From Flavihumibacter fluminis (lineage in GTDB: Bacteria; Bacteroidota; Bacteroidia; Chitinophagales; Chitinophagaceae), in assembly GCF_021491375.1 (NCBI RefSeq), contig NZ_JAKEVY010000004.1, positions 1-64,000 of the forward strand: a DNA stretch of 64,000 nt, written 5' to 3'. Every line of letters starts with the position of its first letter. The first letter of the stretch is position 1. The translations under genes were made by a program, and so were the position numbers. Shown piece by piece: positions 7,776-15,084 of the stretch. The notes beneath the pieces were generated by a model. That model made no database searches. It was given only the letters and a program-made list of their open reading frames with translations, and had not been told where the DNA came from.

Positions 7776-8537
7776 ATGAATCAATTCAAAAATTTACTAC
7801 TGGCTGCAGGCTGCATGCTGGCGGTTGGAACAACACAGGCTTTTCCTTTTATTCATTCAGGCGGACTCATGGGTGAGTTGCTGCTGGAGGAACAGCCGGT
7901 GGTGGATACTGTACCGGGATCATTGGACGATCATCTGAAATCACTTGACAAGGCAGAGAAATCACTGACTTTGGAACTCGGCAGTAAGAACTGGGAATCG
8001 GTAGAGAAATCCATGCAGGCGGCACTGGCGAAGCTCAATTCCGGAGAAATTGAACGCGAACTGGCCAAAGCCATGAAAGAAATAGAAGCTTCCAAAAAGC
8101 ATATTGCCGAAGAGTTGAAGGCAGCTTTTAACAAGGAAGAAATGCAGGAGCACCTAAAGGAACTGGATAAGGCATTGGCTCAATTGAAACTCGAGCAGTC
8201 CAGGATGAAAGAGGAGATCGAAGCCCAGCGGGAAGCAATCAAAACAGAACTTAAAACTTCCCTTCCCAATATGGAAAAGGAATTGAAAAACGCAAAGGCA
8301 GAAATCGCGAAAGCAAGAGTGCTGCTAACAGGTTATAAGGAAATGATCGGTAAAATGAAAGCAGAGGGACTGATCAAAGACGAAGCCAATTACCGCATTG
8401 AATATACAGGTGAGGCACTGATCATTGATGGCAACAAACAATCCGAAGCCACCCTTCAAAAATACCGTTCCTATTTCCCGGATAAAAACACAGTGATTGA
8501 AAACAAAAACAATCGCTTCGATATAAAAAAGGACTAA
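7776..8537 (+). CDS. Secreted coiled-coil protein with a BlaR1-tail-like C-terminus
   Basis: A 253-residue protein with a signal peptide (about 1-22, ending TTQA). Residues 50-195 are rich in Lys, Glu, Ala and Leu with heptad spacing and should form a long coiled coil in the periplasm. Residues 198-235 (GLIKDEANYRIEY..LIIDGNKQ..LQKYRSYF) resemble the conserved repeat found at the end of Bacteroidota M56/BlaR1-type membrane peptidases and related secreted proteins. The gene has no peptidase or membrane domain. It stands alone behind the double operator and ends in a strong terminator, so it is a one-gene unit. Function unknown; a role in a BlaI/BlaR-like stress response is inference. Confidence 0.75.
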   Translation: MNQFKNLLLAAGCMLAVGTTQAFPFIHSGGLMGELLLEEQPVVDTVPGSLDDHLKSLDKAEKSLTLELGSKNWESVEKSMQAALAKLNSGEIERELAKAMKEIEASKKHIAEELKAAFNKEEMQEHLKELDKALAQLKLEQSRMKEEIEAQREAIKTELKTSLPNMEKELKNAKAEIAKARVLLTGYKEMIGKMKAEGLIKDEANYRIEYTGEALIIDGNKQSEATLQKYRSYFPDKNTVIENKNNRFDIKKD

Positions 8538-8550
8538 ACCTTGTCCGCAT

Positions 8551-8590
8551 GAAAAAAAAGAGAGCCTGGTCGTTGCCAGGCTCTTTCGTT
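8551..8590 (+). terminator. Intrinsic terminator of the coiled-coil gene
   Basis: A 9-bp perfect stem AGAGCCTGG/CCAGGCTCT (8561-8569, 8576-8584) with a 6-nt loop, preceded by an A-tract and followed by TTT. The symmetric flanks would let it work in both directions. Confidence 0.85.
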
Positions 8591-8674
8591 TATGTACTTT
8601 AATTTAATTATGACTTGTCTTGTAAGCTTTTGTTTTGTTTGTTCTTGCCAACATTGGGACATTTAGCGACAGAT

Positions 8675-8899
8675 TTACTTTTGGTCACTATCATCTGTGC
8701 ATTCATGGTAGGCTGCCTCCAAGTCCTGACCAGTAACCCCCCAGTCGGAACGAAGCGCTTTTAAATCAGCTAAGTTTTCGCTTTTAGATGTAGCAAATTC
8801 AAAATAGCTGCCAGCAATATTCAAAACAGAACCCATTCCTGTTAAAAAATCAGTATCAGGAAATAAGAAGTCAGACCTGAACATTTGCTCTTTTTTCAT
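8675..8899 (-). CDS. Small conserved-looking protein of unknown function
   Basis: A 74-residue protein beginning MKKEQMFRSDFLF; an ATG three codons upstream (8908) is also possible. It is acidic at the end, has a Gly/Phe-rich middle (GMGSVLNIAGSYFEF) and no signal peptide or membrane helix. I have the impression of similar short Bacteroidota proteins but cannot name a family. A full-consensus -7 box lies 40 nt upstream, which supports expression. It sits in an AT-rich island together with an antitoxin-like gene on the other strand. Confidence 0.6.
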   Translation of the reverse strand: MKKEQMFRSDFLFPDTDFLTGMGSVLNIAGSYFEFATSKSENLADLKALRSDWGVTGQDLEAAYHECTDDSDQK

Positions 8900-8939
8900 A
8901 CCATTCAAATTTAGGTTTTAAGCTACCAAATTTGGACTG

Positions 8940-8947
8940 CAAAGGTA
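8940..8947 (-). promoter_or_regulatory. -7 promoter box of the small 74-residue gene
   Basis: TACCTTTG on the minus strand is a full match to TAnnTTTG, with TTTTTG about 16 bp further upstream. It faces the start of the antitoxin-like gene. Confidence 0.55.
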
Positions 8948-8988
8948 ACCCGATTTTTATACGCAAAAATTCTTTGTAATTTCAGACT

Positions 8989-9162
8989 ATGTCTAATAAG
9001 CTACTTACGAACAAGATCTTAGATTCAAACAATAAAACTGGAGTGAACCCTTTTAGACAAGCTCTAAAAAAGATCCGTTCTAAGAGAGCTCAGCTTTCTT
9101 TAGCAGAGATTACAAAAGAAGTAGAAAAAGTTCGGGCGAAACGTTATGGCAAAAAAGCCTGA
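8989..9162 (+). CDS. Antitoxin-like small protein, apparently without its toxin
   Basis: A 57-residue basic protein starting ATG at 8989. Its C-terminal part (AQLSLAEITKEVEKVRAKR) resembles the short VapB-like antitoxins that end in a helix with EITxEVExVR. Such genes are normally followed at once by a PIN-domain toxin. Here an ATG inside its end (9146) opens only a 10-codon frame that closes at 9178, and the next gene is on the opposite strand. So the toxin seems to be lost, or the gene works alone. The base composition is visibly more AT-rich than the neighbours. The family call is tentative. Confidence 0.55.
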   Translation: MSNKLLTNKILDSNNKTGVNPFRQALKKIRSKRAQLSLAEITKEVEKVRAKRYGKKA

Positions 9163-9174
9163 AGATTTGCACTA

Positions 9175-9600
9175 TTAAAATATCCCATCAATCAATCTTA
9201 GCACCGGGTGCTCATATACTGTATCCATTTCTTCTTCGCGTAGGTCGATGGTGAGTTTGGTGACAGTTTTATCTTTCAGTACAAGCGGAGATTTTTTCAG
9301 CATGCGGTAGCCTTTCTTATCGAAATAGATGAGGACTTCCCCTGAAGGCATATCGTCGAGTTTGAAATAACCACTGGCATCGGTGGAAACTTCTTTCTTG
9401 AAATTTTTCTTTTGATGAGAGGCGGAAACCGTTACGCCTGCTACCGGTTTTTTGGTAGTAGCATCTACTACATACCCATGAACCGTGGCATCTTCTTTTG
9501 GTAATTCACTGCCGGGTTTGGGAGTAGTGCCATTATTGGCGAAAGTTGCTCCGGAAGCCAGTAGGCTGGCACTGATAAGCAGCGCGTTGAATAATTTCAT
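9175..9600 (-). CDS. Secreted carboxypeptidase-regulatory-like domain protein
   Basis: A 141-residue exported protein: signal peptide about 1-21 (ending TFA), then a single beta-sandwich of the CarboxypepD_reg type (about 38-120) with the typical VHGYVVDATTKKPVAGVTV opening and TDASGYFKLDDMPSG turn. The fold is usually found at the N-terminus of TonB-linked receptors; here it is free-standing, with no barrel. It starts 13 nt after the stop of the nitronate monooxygenase gene on the same strand. Role unknown, probably binding or structural in the periplasm. Confidence 0.85.
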   Translation of the reverse strand: MKLFNALLISASLLASGATFANNGTTPKPGSELPKEDATVHGYVVDATTKKPVAGVTVSASHQKKNFKKEVSTDASGYFKLDDMPSGEVLIYFDKKGYRMLKKSPLVLKDKTVTKLTIDLREEEMDTVYEHPVLRLIDGIF

Positions 9601-9613
9601 AGTTGCAGTTTTA

Positions 9614-10564
9614 CTAGTAATTGGTCTCCACAGCCGTCCGGAACTCAGTTATCAAATTACGAATTATTTCACTAGCCGGTAATATTTCTTTTATCAGGGA
9701 ACTCACTTGTCCGATCTCCAGTTCACCCTCTTCCAGATCGCCCTCAAACATGCCTTTTTTAGCTCTCGCCCTACCCAGGATCTCCTTCAGTTCAGCGGGA
9801 TCTGCTCCTCGCTGCTCTGCTTCCCAAACGCGCTGATAGAAGGCATTCTTCAGGAGTCGTACCGGTACCAGTTTTTTCATACTGAGTTGGGTATCACCTT
9901 CCTGTGAACTTATCAGGAGTTGCTTGAACGCGGGGTGACTGCTTGCTTCTTCACTCGCTACAAATCGGGTTCCGAGTTGTACCCCATCTGCCCCCAGGAC
10001 CATGGCTGCCAACATCTGCCGGCCGGTAGCAATACCCCCTGCTGCCATCACCGGAATGTTTACAGCTGCCCGTACCGCAGGGATCAATACAAAACTGGTG
10101 GTTTCCTCTCTCCCATTATGTCCGCCTGCTTCAAATCCTTCTGCTACAACGGCATCAACTCCCGCTGCTTCTGCTTTGCGTGCAAACTTGCTACTGCTTA
10201 CCACATGCACCACCGTGATGCCTTGCTCTTTCAGTTTGGCCGTCCAGGTTGCAGGATTACCCGCCGAAGTAAATACAATCTTCACTCCTTCGGCAATAAT
10301 CAAGTCCATCAACTGCTCAATATCCGGATACAGCAAGGGCACATTCACACCAAAGGGTTTGCTGGTGGCCGCTTTCATTTGCTGAATATGTTCTTTCAAT
10401 ACATCCGGATACATACTGCCTGCACCGAGTAATCCGAGTCCGCCTGCATTACTAACGGCACTGGCTAAACGCCATCCGCTTGCCCAGATCATGCCGCCCT
10501 GTATGATGGGATATTGAATCCCGAACAGGCCGCAAATCCGGTTGTTGTCAAATAGTTCCGGCAT
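9614..10564 (-). CDS. Nitronate monooxygenase
   Basis: A 316-residue TIM-barrel FMN enzyme of the nitronate monooxygenase (2-nitropropane dioxygenase) family, which oxidises alkyl nitronates to carbonyl compounds and nitrite; some relatives are enoyl-ACP reductases. Family marks are the N-terminal YPIIQGGM, the EGFEAGGHNGR motif carrying the catalytic-type His, and the phosphate-binding AAGGIATGRQ and LGADGVQLGTRF segments. The gene is 8 nt downstream of the nucleotidyltransferase gene and could share its transcript. The true substrate is not evident. Confidence 0.9.
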   Translation of the reverse strand: MPELFDNNRICGLFGIQYPIIQGGMIWASGWRLASAVSNAGGLGLLGAGSMYPDVLKEHIQQMKAATSKPFGVNVPLLYPDIEQLMDLIIAEGVKIVFTSAGNPATWTAKLKEQGITVVHVVSSSKFARKAEAAGVDAVVAEGFEAGGHNGREETTSFVLIPAVRAAVNIPVMAAGGIATGRQMLAAMVLGADGVQLGTRFVASEEASSHPAFKQLLISSQEGDTQLSMKKLVPVRLLKNAFYQRVWEAEQRGADPAELKEILGRARAKKGMFEGDLEEGELEIGQVSSLIKEILPASEIIRNLITEFRTAVETNY

Positions 10565-10572
10565 AAAAAATA

Positions 10573-11571
10573 TTATCGTTTACCGAGATCGATTTCTGTA
10601 TTGTCGCCAATATTCAAACTGCGACTCTCGCCCCTTACTTCAGTATCGGAGCCGATGAGTGATTGTGTGAGCACGATATCCTTCAGATCGGCAAAGGATC
10701 CGATGATGGAATCTTTAATGATGGAATCACTGATGGTAACACATTCCCCGATGGCTACATTCGGTCCGATGATACTATTGGAAATATCACATCCTGCAGC
10801 GATGCTTACAGGCGGAATGATGATCGTATTTTCAAAGGGCTTGTCTGCCGCGATGCTTTGTCCCATTTTCTTGAGCAGGGTAGCATTACTGGCCAGCAGG
10901 CTTTCCTTTTTACCACAGTCGAACCAGTTCTTCACTTTGTAAGCCCGGATGGTGGCACCTCCGCCGATCATACATTCAAGGGCATCGGTCAGGTTGAATT
11001 CACCATAGGAAGTGACATTCCCCCTGAAATTATTATCCAGGCATTCAAAGAGCAGGCGGGTTTCGCGAATTCTATAAATACCTGTGAGGGCCATATTGCT
11101 TTTAGGAATCTGTGGTTTCTCCACCACCCTGGTTATCAAACCTTCTTCGTTGATTTCTGCCACCCCAAAATCGCGGGGATCATCCACACGCTTCACTGCC
11201 AGCAGGGAGGTTTGGGAATCAACTACTTCTTTTACATCGTATTCGCAGATGCTATCCCCCAATACTACAATGATTTCATCCTCTTTTACAATCTCGCGGG
11301 TCAGGAGAATTGCATGCCCGATTCCCATGCGCTCATGCTGTTGTATAAAATGTGTTTCCAGGTAAGGGTATTTCTCTTCCACAAAGTCCTGGATCTTATC
11401 ACCCAGGTAGCCAATGATGAAAATAAATTCCTTTACACCGGCTTCCACCAGTTGGTCAACAATAATAGAAAGAATGGTTTTCCCTGCCAATGGAATCAGC
11501 GCTTTTGGCTGGGTATATGTATGAGGGCGCAGCTTGGTACCAGCACCGGCTACGGGGATAATCGCTTTCAT
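10573..11571 (-). CDS. Sugar-phosphate nucleotidyltransferase
   Basis: A 332-residue enzyme with the nucleotidyltransferase signature at the N-terminus (PVAGAGTKLRPHT..PKALIPLAGK, about 6-30), the metal-site segment VVLGDSICEYD, and the sugar-pocket segments VVEKPQIP and FDCGKKESLL. The C-terminal 90 residues carry hexapeptide-like repeats of a left-handed beta-helix (SIAAGCDISNSIIGPNVAIG). It should make an NDP-sugar from a sugar 1-phosphate, with glucose-1-phosphate thymidylyl- or uridylyl-type activity most likely. The usual Arg of GTRLRP is Lys here. It is not near polysaccharide genes, so the pathway is open. Confidence 0.87.
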   Translation of the reverse strand: MKAIIPVAGAGTKLRPHTYTQPKALIPLAGKTILSIIVDQLVEAGVKEFIFIIGYLGDKIQDFVEEKYPYLETHFIQQHERMGIGHAILLTREIVKEDEIIVVLGDSICEYDVKEVVDSQTSLLAVKRVDDPRDFGVAEINEEGLITRVVEKPQIPKSNMALTGIYRIRETRLLFECLDNNFRGNVTSYGEFNLTDALECMIGGGATIRAYKVKNWFDCGKKESLLASNATLLKKMGQSIAADKPFENTIIIPPVSIAAGCDISNSIIGPNVAIGECVTISDSIIKDSIIGSFADLKDIVLTQSLIGSDTEVRGESRSLNIGDNTEIDLGKR

Positions 11572-11640
11572 AACTTGGGGGTGAAATTAGGGAAAAATCA
11601 ATCGCAACATTAATAAAGGTGCCAATTGGAAGCGATGCTG

Positions 11641-11648
11641 TATTTTTG
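11641..11648 (+). promoter_or_regulatory. -7 promoter box of glyA
   Basis: TATTTTTG matches TAnnTTTG. It lies inside the upstream extension of the open frame, which shows that the start is at 11667/11670 and not at 11619. Confidence 0.6.
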
Positions 11649-11666
11649 CGGCAAATTTTAGATTTC

Positions 11667-12947
11667 ATGATGCATGATTCACTGGTTTTCGACCTGATCA
11701 ATAAAGAACTGGAGCGCCAACGCCATGGTATTGAGCTGATCGCTTCTGAAAACTTCACCTCCCTGCAGGTAATGCAGGCCATGGGAAGTGTGTTAACCAA
11801 CAAATACGCGGAAGGATATCCTGGTCGCAGGTATTATGGTGGTTGTGAAATTGTGGATCAGGTAGAACAACTGGCGATTGATCGCATCAAACAGGTTTTC
11901 AATTGTGAGTATGCGAACGTGCAGCCGCACAGTGGTGCACAGGCAAACGCTGCCCTGATGCTGGCTATTTTGCAACCGGGAGATAAAATCCTGGGACTCG
12001 ACCTCAGCATGGGTGGTCACCTTACCCATGGTTCCAGTGTGAACTTCAGCGGAAAGATTTACCAGCCCCTGTTTTATGGTGTGGAGAAAGAAACCGGACT
12101 GGTGGATTATGCCATGCTGGAAAAAGTGGCGCGCGAAGAAAAACCCAAACTGATCATCTGTGGTGCATCTGCTTATAGCCGCGATTGGGATTATGCCCGC
12201 ATCCGCAAAGTAGCAGATGAAGTAGGTGCTTTTGTATTGTGTGATATGGCACACCCTGCCGGATTGATTGCGAAAGGATTGTTGTCCTCTCCTTTTGAAC
12301 ATTGTCATTTTGTAACTTCTACTACGCATAAGACCTTACGCGGTCCCCGTGGTGGTATTATCCTGATGAAAAAAGATTTTGAAAATCCCTTCGGTTTGAA
12401 AGATCCCAAGGGTAATATCAGAATGATGAGCAACCTGCTGGACATGGCAGTATTCCCTGGTACGCAGGGTGGTCCGTTGGAGCATGTGATCGCTGCGAAA
12501 GCAGTAGCTTTTGGTGAATTGCTGAGTGATGAGTTCACAGTTTATGCAAAACAGGTAATTGAAAACGCACAGGCCATGTCTGCTGCGCTGGTAAGCAGAG
12601 GCTACCAGATAATCAGTAATGGAACCGATAACCACCTGATGCTGATTGATCTTCGCAATAAAAATATCAGTGGTAAAAAAGCCGAGCAGGTATTGGGCAA
12701 GGCGGATATCACCCTGAATAAAAACATGGTTCCTTTTGATGATAAATCAGCTTTTGTTACTTCGGGTATCCGGGTAGGTGTACCTGCGATTACCAGTCGG
12801 GGTATGAAGGCATCGGATATGGAATTTGTGGTGGATGCAATTGACACGGTGTTGATGAATGCGGATGATGAAGCCAAACTGGAATCGGTTCGCAAGAAAG
12901 TAAATGAATTCATGGCGCAGTTCCCCCTTTATCCGGAATTAGGATAA
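11667..12947 (+). CDS. glyA: Serine hydroxymethyltransferase
   Basis: GlyA converts serine and tetrahydrofolate to glycine and 5,10-methylene-tetrahydrofolate with pyridoxal phosphate. From ATG 11667 (a second ATG follows at once) the protein has 426 residues, the normal length. Motifs are complete: ELIASENF near the N-terminus, [12 protein letters not shown], the PLP lysine in [14 protein letters not shown] (Lys near residue 222) and the C-terminal [14 protein letters not shown] -7 box lies 18 nt before the start and a strong terminator follows the stop, so it is transcribed alone. Confidence 0.97.
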   Translation: MMHDSLVFDLINKELERQRHGIELIASENFTSLQVMQAMGSVLTNKYAEGYPGRRYYGGCEIVDQVEQLAIDRIKQVFNCEYANVQPHSGAQANAALMLAILQPGDKILGLDLSMGGHLTHGSSVNFSGKIYQPLFYGVEKETGLVDYAMLEKVAREEKPKLIICGASAYSRDWDYARIRKVADEVGAFVLCDMAHPAGLIAKGLLSSPFEHCHFVTSTTHKTLRGPRGGIILMKKDFENPFGLKDPKGNIRMMSNLLDMAVFPGTQGGPLEHVIAAKAVAFGELLSDEFTVYAKQVIENAQAMSAALVSRGYQIISNGTDNHLMLIDLRNKNISGKKAEQVLGKADITLNKNMVPFDDKSAFVTSGIRVGVPAITSRGMKASDMEFVVDAIDTVLMNADDEAKLESVRKKVNEFMAQFPLYPELG

Positions 12948-12967
12948 TACCATGCAACGAAACTTTG

Positions 12968-12997
12968 AAAAAGCGACTCACTGAGTCGCTTTTTTTG
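12968..12997 (+). terminator. Intrinsic terminator of glyA
   Basis: An 8-bp GC-rich stem AGCGACTC/GAGTCGCT with loop ACT, flanked by AAAA and followed by seven or more T residues. Confidence 0.9.
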
Positions 12998-13039
12998 TTG
13001 TAAATTCAGAGTACTTCATCACCCTAATAATACACCCAA

Positions 13040-13984
13040 ATGAACCCGATCTTATTACTGATTTGGAGTTTCCTCTTCGTGCCGGAATTCCAGACAGAAA
13101 AAAAACTCTTCACCCTGCAGGAAGGCGAAAGCATCGTTTACAATGAATCCCGTTTGCTGGTTGGCGCCGGTGGTGGCGGTTACAGCATCATTACCAAGAT
13201 CAAAGGGAAGTTTTTCATCAATACCGAGAAAGGCAGAACCGGTCCGTTAGATAAGTTGCCGGAAGATGTTTTGCCCAAAGGCGGATTGAAATCCAATTCC
13301 ATGCAGGAGTTCCAGGAAACCAAAGTACAACCTGAAATGGGTTTCACCTCCGATGGTAAAATGCAAATCAAGCTGGGCGGTAAAGTGGTAGGCACCCTGG
13401 AACCCGGTGAAATGCCCGCTGCCGCGGCAGAGGATCCGGTTAAAAAAAGAGTGGCATTTGTATCCATGACCGCCGATGAAAATACAGGCGCCATGAACAG
13501 CACTGCCCATTTACCCGGTGGTAAAAAAATCAAAATGCCCGGCGTGATGATGAGTAAAATTTTGGTAAATCCTTCTACCGGTACCTTTCTGATTGAAGCC
13601 ATGGATGCTTCGATGCAGAAAGTATATTACACGGAATCCGGAGCTAAGTATGGTCCTTACAGCAACAACTCCAAAGCTTTCGACCTCAATGGCAGTTCAG
13701 TAATTGTAATGGATCCCGATCAGCAGGGCAATGGACAGAAAGTGTCCCGCGATGGCAAATCCCTCTATACCCTGCAGCGACTCAATTCCAGCTCTACCTA
13801 TATCTTCAATGCAGATGCCAGCAAATATGCGGAGATCAATTACAAAGGCATCACGTTTTCAGATGGTAAATTGATTGAACGCGCTTTTGTTCCGACCGTG
13901 GAAAACAAAGGCAGTTCCAGCACCCTGCATTACCTGCAGGTGAATGCAACAAAAGATGTACTGCTAACCAGCATGCCTTGGTAA
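13040..13984 (+). CDS. Exported protein of unknown function
   Basis: I do not recognise this 314-residue protein. A short hydrophobic N-terminus (PILLLIWSFLFVP) suggests export. The rest is Gly, Ser and Lys-rich and reads as beta-strands with turns (KLGGKVVGTL, HLPGGKKIKMPG, TESGAKYGPYSNNSK), perhaps a WD- or propeller-like repeat, with no catalytic motif. Its stop overlaps by 7 bp the TTG start of the next gene, a lysozyme-like protein, so they are probably translated together and may share a cell-wall task. Confidence 0.7.
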   Translation: MNPILLLIWSFLFVPEFQTEKKLFTLQEGESIVYNESRLLVGAGGGGYSIITKIKGKFFINTEKGRTGPLDKLPEDVLPKGGLKSNSMQEFQETKVQPEMGFTSDGKMQIKLGGKVVGTLEPGEMPAAAAEDPVKKRVAFVSMTADENTGAMNSTAHLPGGKKIKMPGVMMSKILVNPSTGTFLIEAMDASMQKVYYTESGAKYGPYSNNSKAFDLNGSSVIVMDPDQQGNGQKVSRDGKSLYTLQRLNSSSTYIFNADASKYAEINYKGITFSDGKLIERAFVPTVENKGSSSTLHYLQVNATKDVLLTSMPW

Positions 13985-14619
13985 AGCTGGTTACCATACT
14001 GATGCTCTTACCTTTCTGCCTGTTTGCACAAAGCAAGGCAGATCCTGAATTGCAGGAGGCAACTGCAAAGGCAAAGCAATGGATGCAGCAGGAAGCACAA
14101 CGCTGGGAAGCATTACGCAAACAGGGGCATGATCCGCTGTTTGCCAAGGCAATTATTTATCCCGAGTTGCTCCGGTATTCGCAGTTCCGGGATCAGTTCG
14201 AAACGATTGCCTTGCAGGTATTGTATATCCAGTTTGGTTCGGCCTATGCAGATTTCTCGATCGGGCCTTTTCAGATGAAGCCCAGTTTTGCATCCAGGCT
14301 GGATGCCTTACCTGAAACAGAATTGGATCGCAAGAAAAGAATCGCGGCATTGACTACTATAGACGGACAGTTTGATTACCTCAGCCATTTTCTAGCTGCC
14401 ATGGACAAACGCTGTGCTAAAATGCGATGGGCTTCTGCAGCAGAGAAACTCCGCTTTTATGCAGCTGCTTACAATGCAGGCTTTCATCGCAGTACTGCAG
14501 GTATTGTTGAAATAGCAGGCCGGGCGAAATTCAAACTAAGTGAATGGAGCAATCGCAGTTATAAGTATACGGATCTGGCACTGGCCTTTTATCAGCAGGA
14601 GCTGCAAGCCGGCAATTAG
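13978..14619 (+). CDS. Putative secreted lysozyme-like / lytic transglycosylase-like protein
   Basis: A 213-residue protein starting with TTG at 13978 inside the end of the preceding gene. A signal peptide covers about 1-20 (ending FAQSKA). Three spaced motifs follow the order of SLT-type transglycosylases: a Glu after a hydrophobic strand (AIIYPELLRYS, Glu 63), a GPFQMKP motif (96-102) like GLMQIxP, and AAYNAGF (163-169) like AYNAG. This suggests cleavage of the glycan strand of peptidoglycan. The similarity is by motif only and the overall sequence is divergent. It is translationally coupled to the upstream exported protein. Confidence 0.65.
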   Translation: MVKLVTILMLLPFCLFAQSKADPELQEATAKAKQWMQQEAQRWEALRKQGHDPLFAKAIIYPELLRYSQFRDQFETIALQVLYIQFGSAYADFSIGPFQMKPSFASRLDALPETELDRKKRIAALTTIDGQFDYLSHFLAAMDKRCAKMRWASAAEKLRFYAAAYNAGFHRSTAGIVEIAGRAKFKLSEWSNRSYKYTDLALAFYQQELQAGN

Positions 14620-14658
14620 CAATTTCTATATCTTTACGCTACTCAATCAGACAATCAT

Positions 14659-15084
14659 ATGATTCAACGTATACAATCGGTTTGGCTGGCACTGGCTGCC
14701 ATTTGTGGCTTTGCGATGGCGAAAGTTCCTTTGTTTGCAGCAACCCTGCCAGATGGTACAGTTCGACATTTCCTGGCAACAGAAAGCCTGCTGTCCTTTG
14801 CATTGGCAGTTGGTATTGCAACGCTGGCAACGATTACCATTTTCCTGTTTAAAAACCGGAAGACCCAGTTGCAACTGGTTTGGTTAGGCATATTAGCATC
14901 GGCGGTGGTAATTGGCTTGCAGGTCTATTCTGTTGAAGGCTTCAAGACTTCCACCAATATGACCCAGGGTACGTATCAGTGGGGTGGTTTATTGCCCATT
15001 GCGATGCTGATTTTCCTGATACTCGCGGCCAGGGGTATCCGAAAAGATGAGAAACTCATTAAAAGCCTGGACCGGCTCAGGTAA
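14659..15084 (+). CDS. DUF4293 family membrane protein
   Basis: A 141-residue integral membrane protein with four predicted transmembrane helices (about 6-25, 45-65, 72-92 and 112-130) and the family start MIQRIQSVWL. DUF4293 is widespread in Bacteroidota and has no known function. It is often found next to rho, which is not seen here. Its last 8 bp overlap the 3' end of uvrA on the other strand. Confidence 0.87.
   Translation: MIQRIQSVWLALAAICGFAMAKVPLFAATLPDGTVRHFLATESLLSFALAVGIATLATITIFLFKNRKTQLQLVWLGILASAVVIGLQVYSVEGFKTSTNMTQGTYQWGGLLPIAMLIFLILAARGIRKDEKLIKSLDRLR

Noticed and set aside
9146-9178. Start of a toxin gene overlapping the antitoxin-like gene
   Set aside because: The frame closes after 10 codons; no PIN or other toxin motif follows on either strand.
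11619-11666. Upstream extension of glyA to 11619
   Set aside because: The -7 box at 11641-11648 lies within it, and the family begins near the ATG at 11667.
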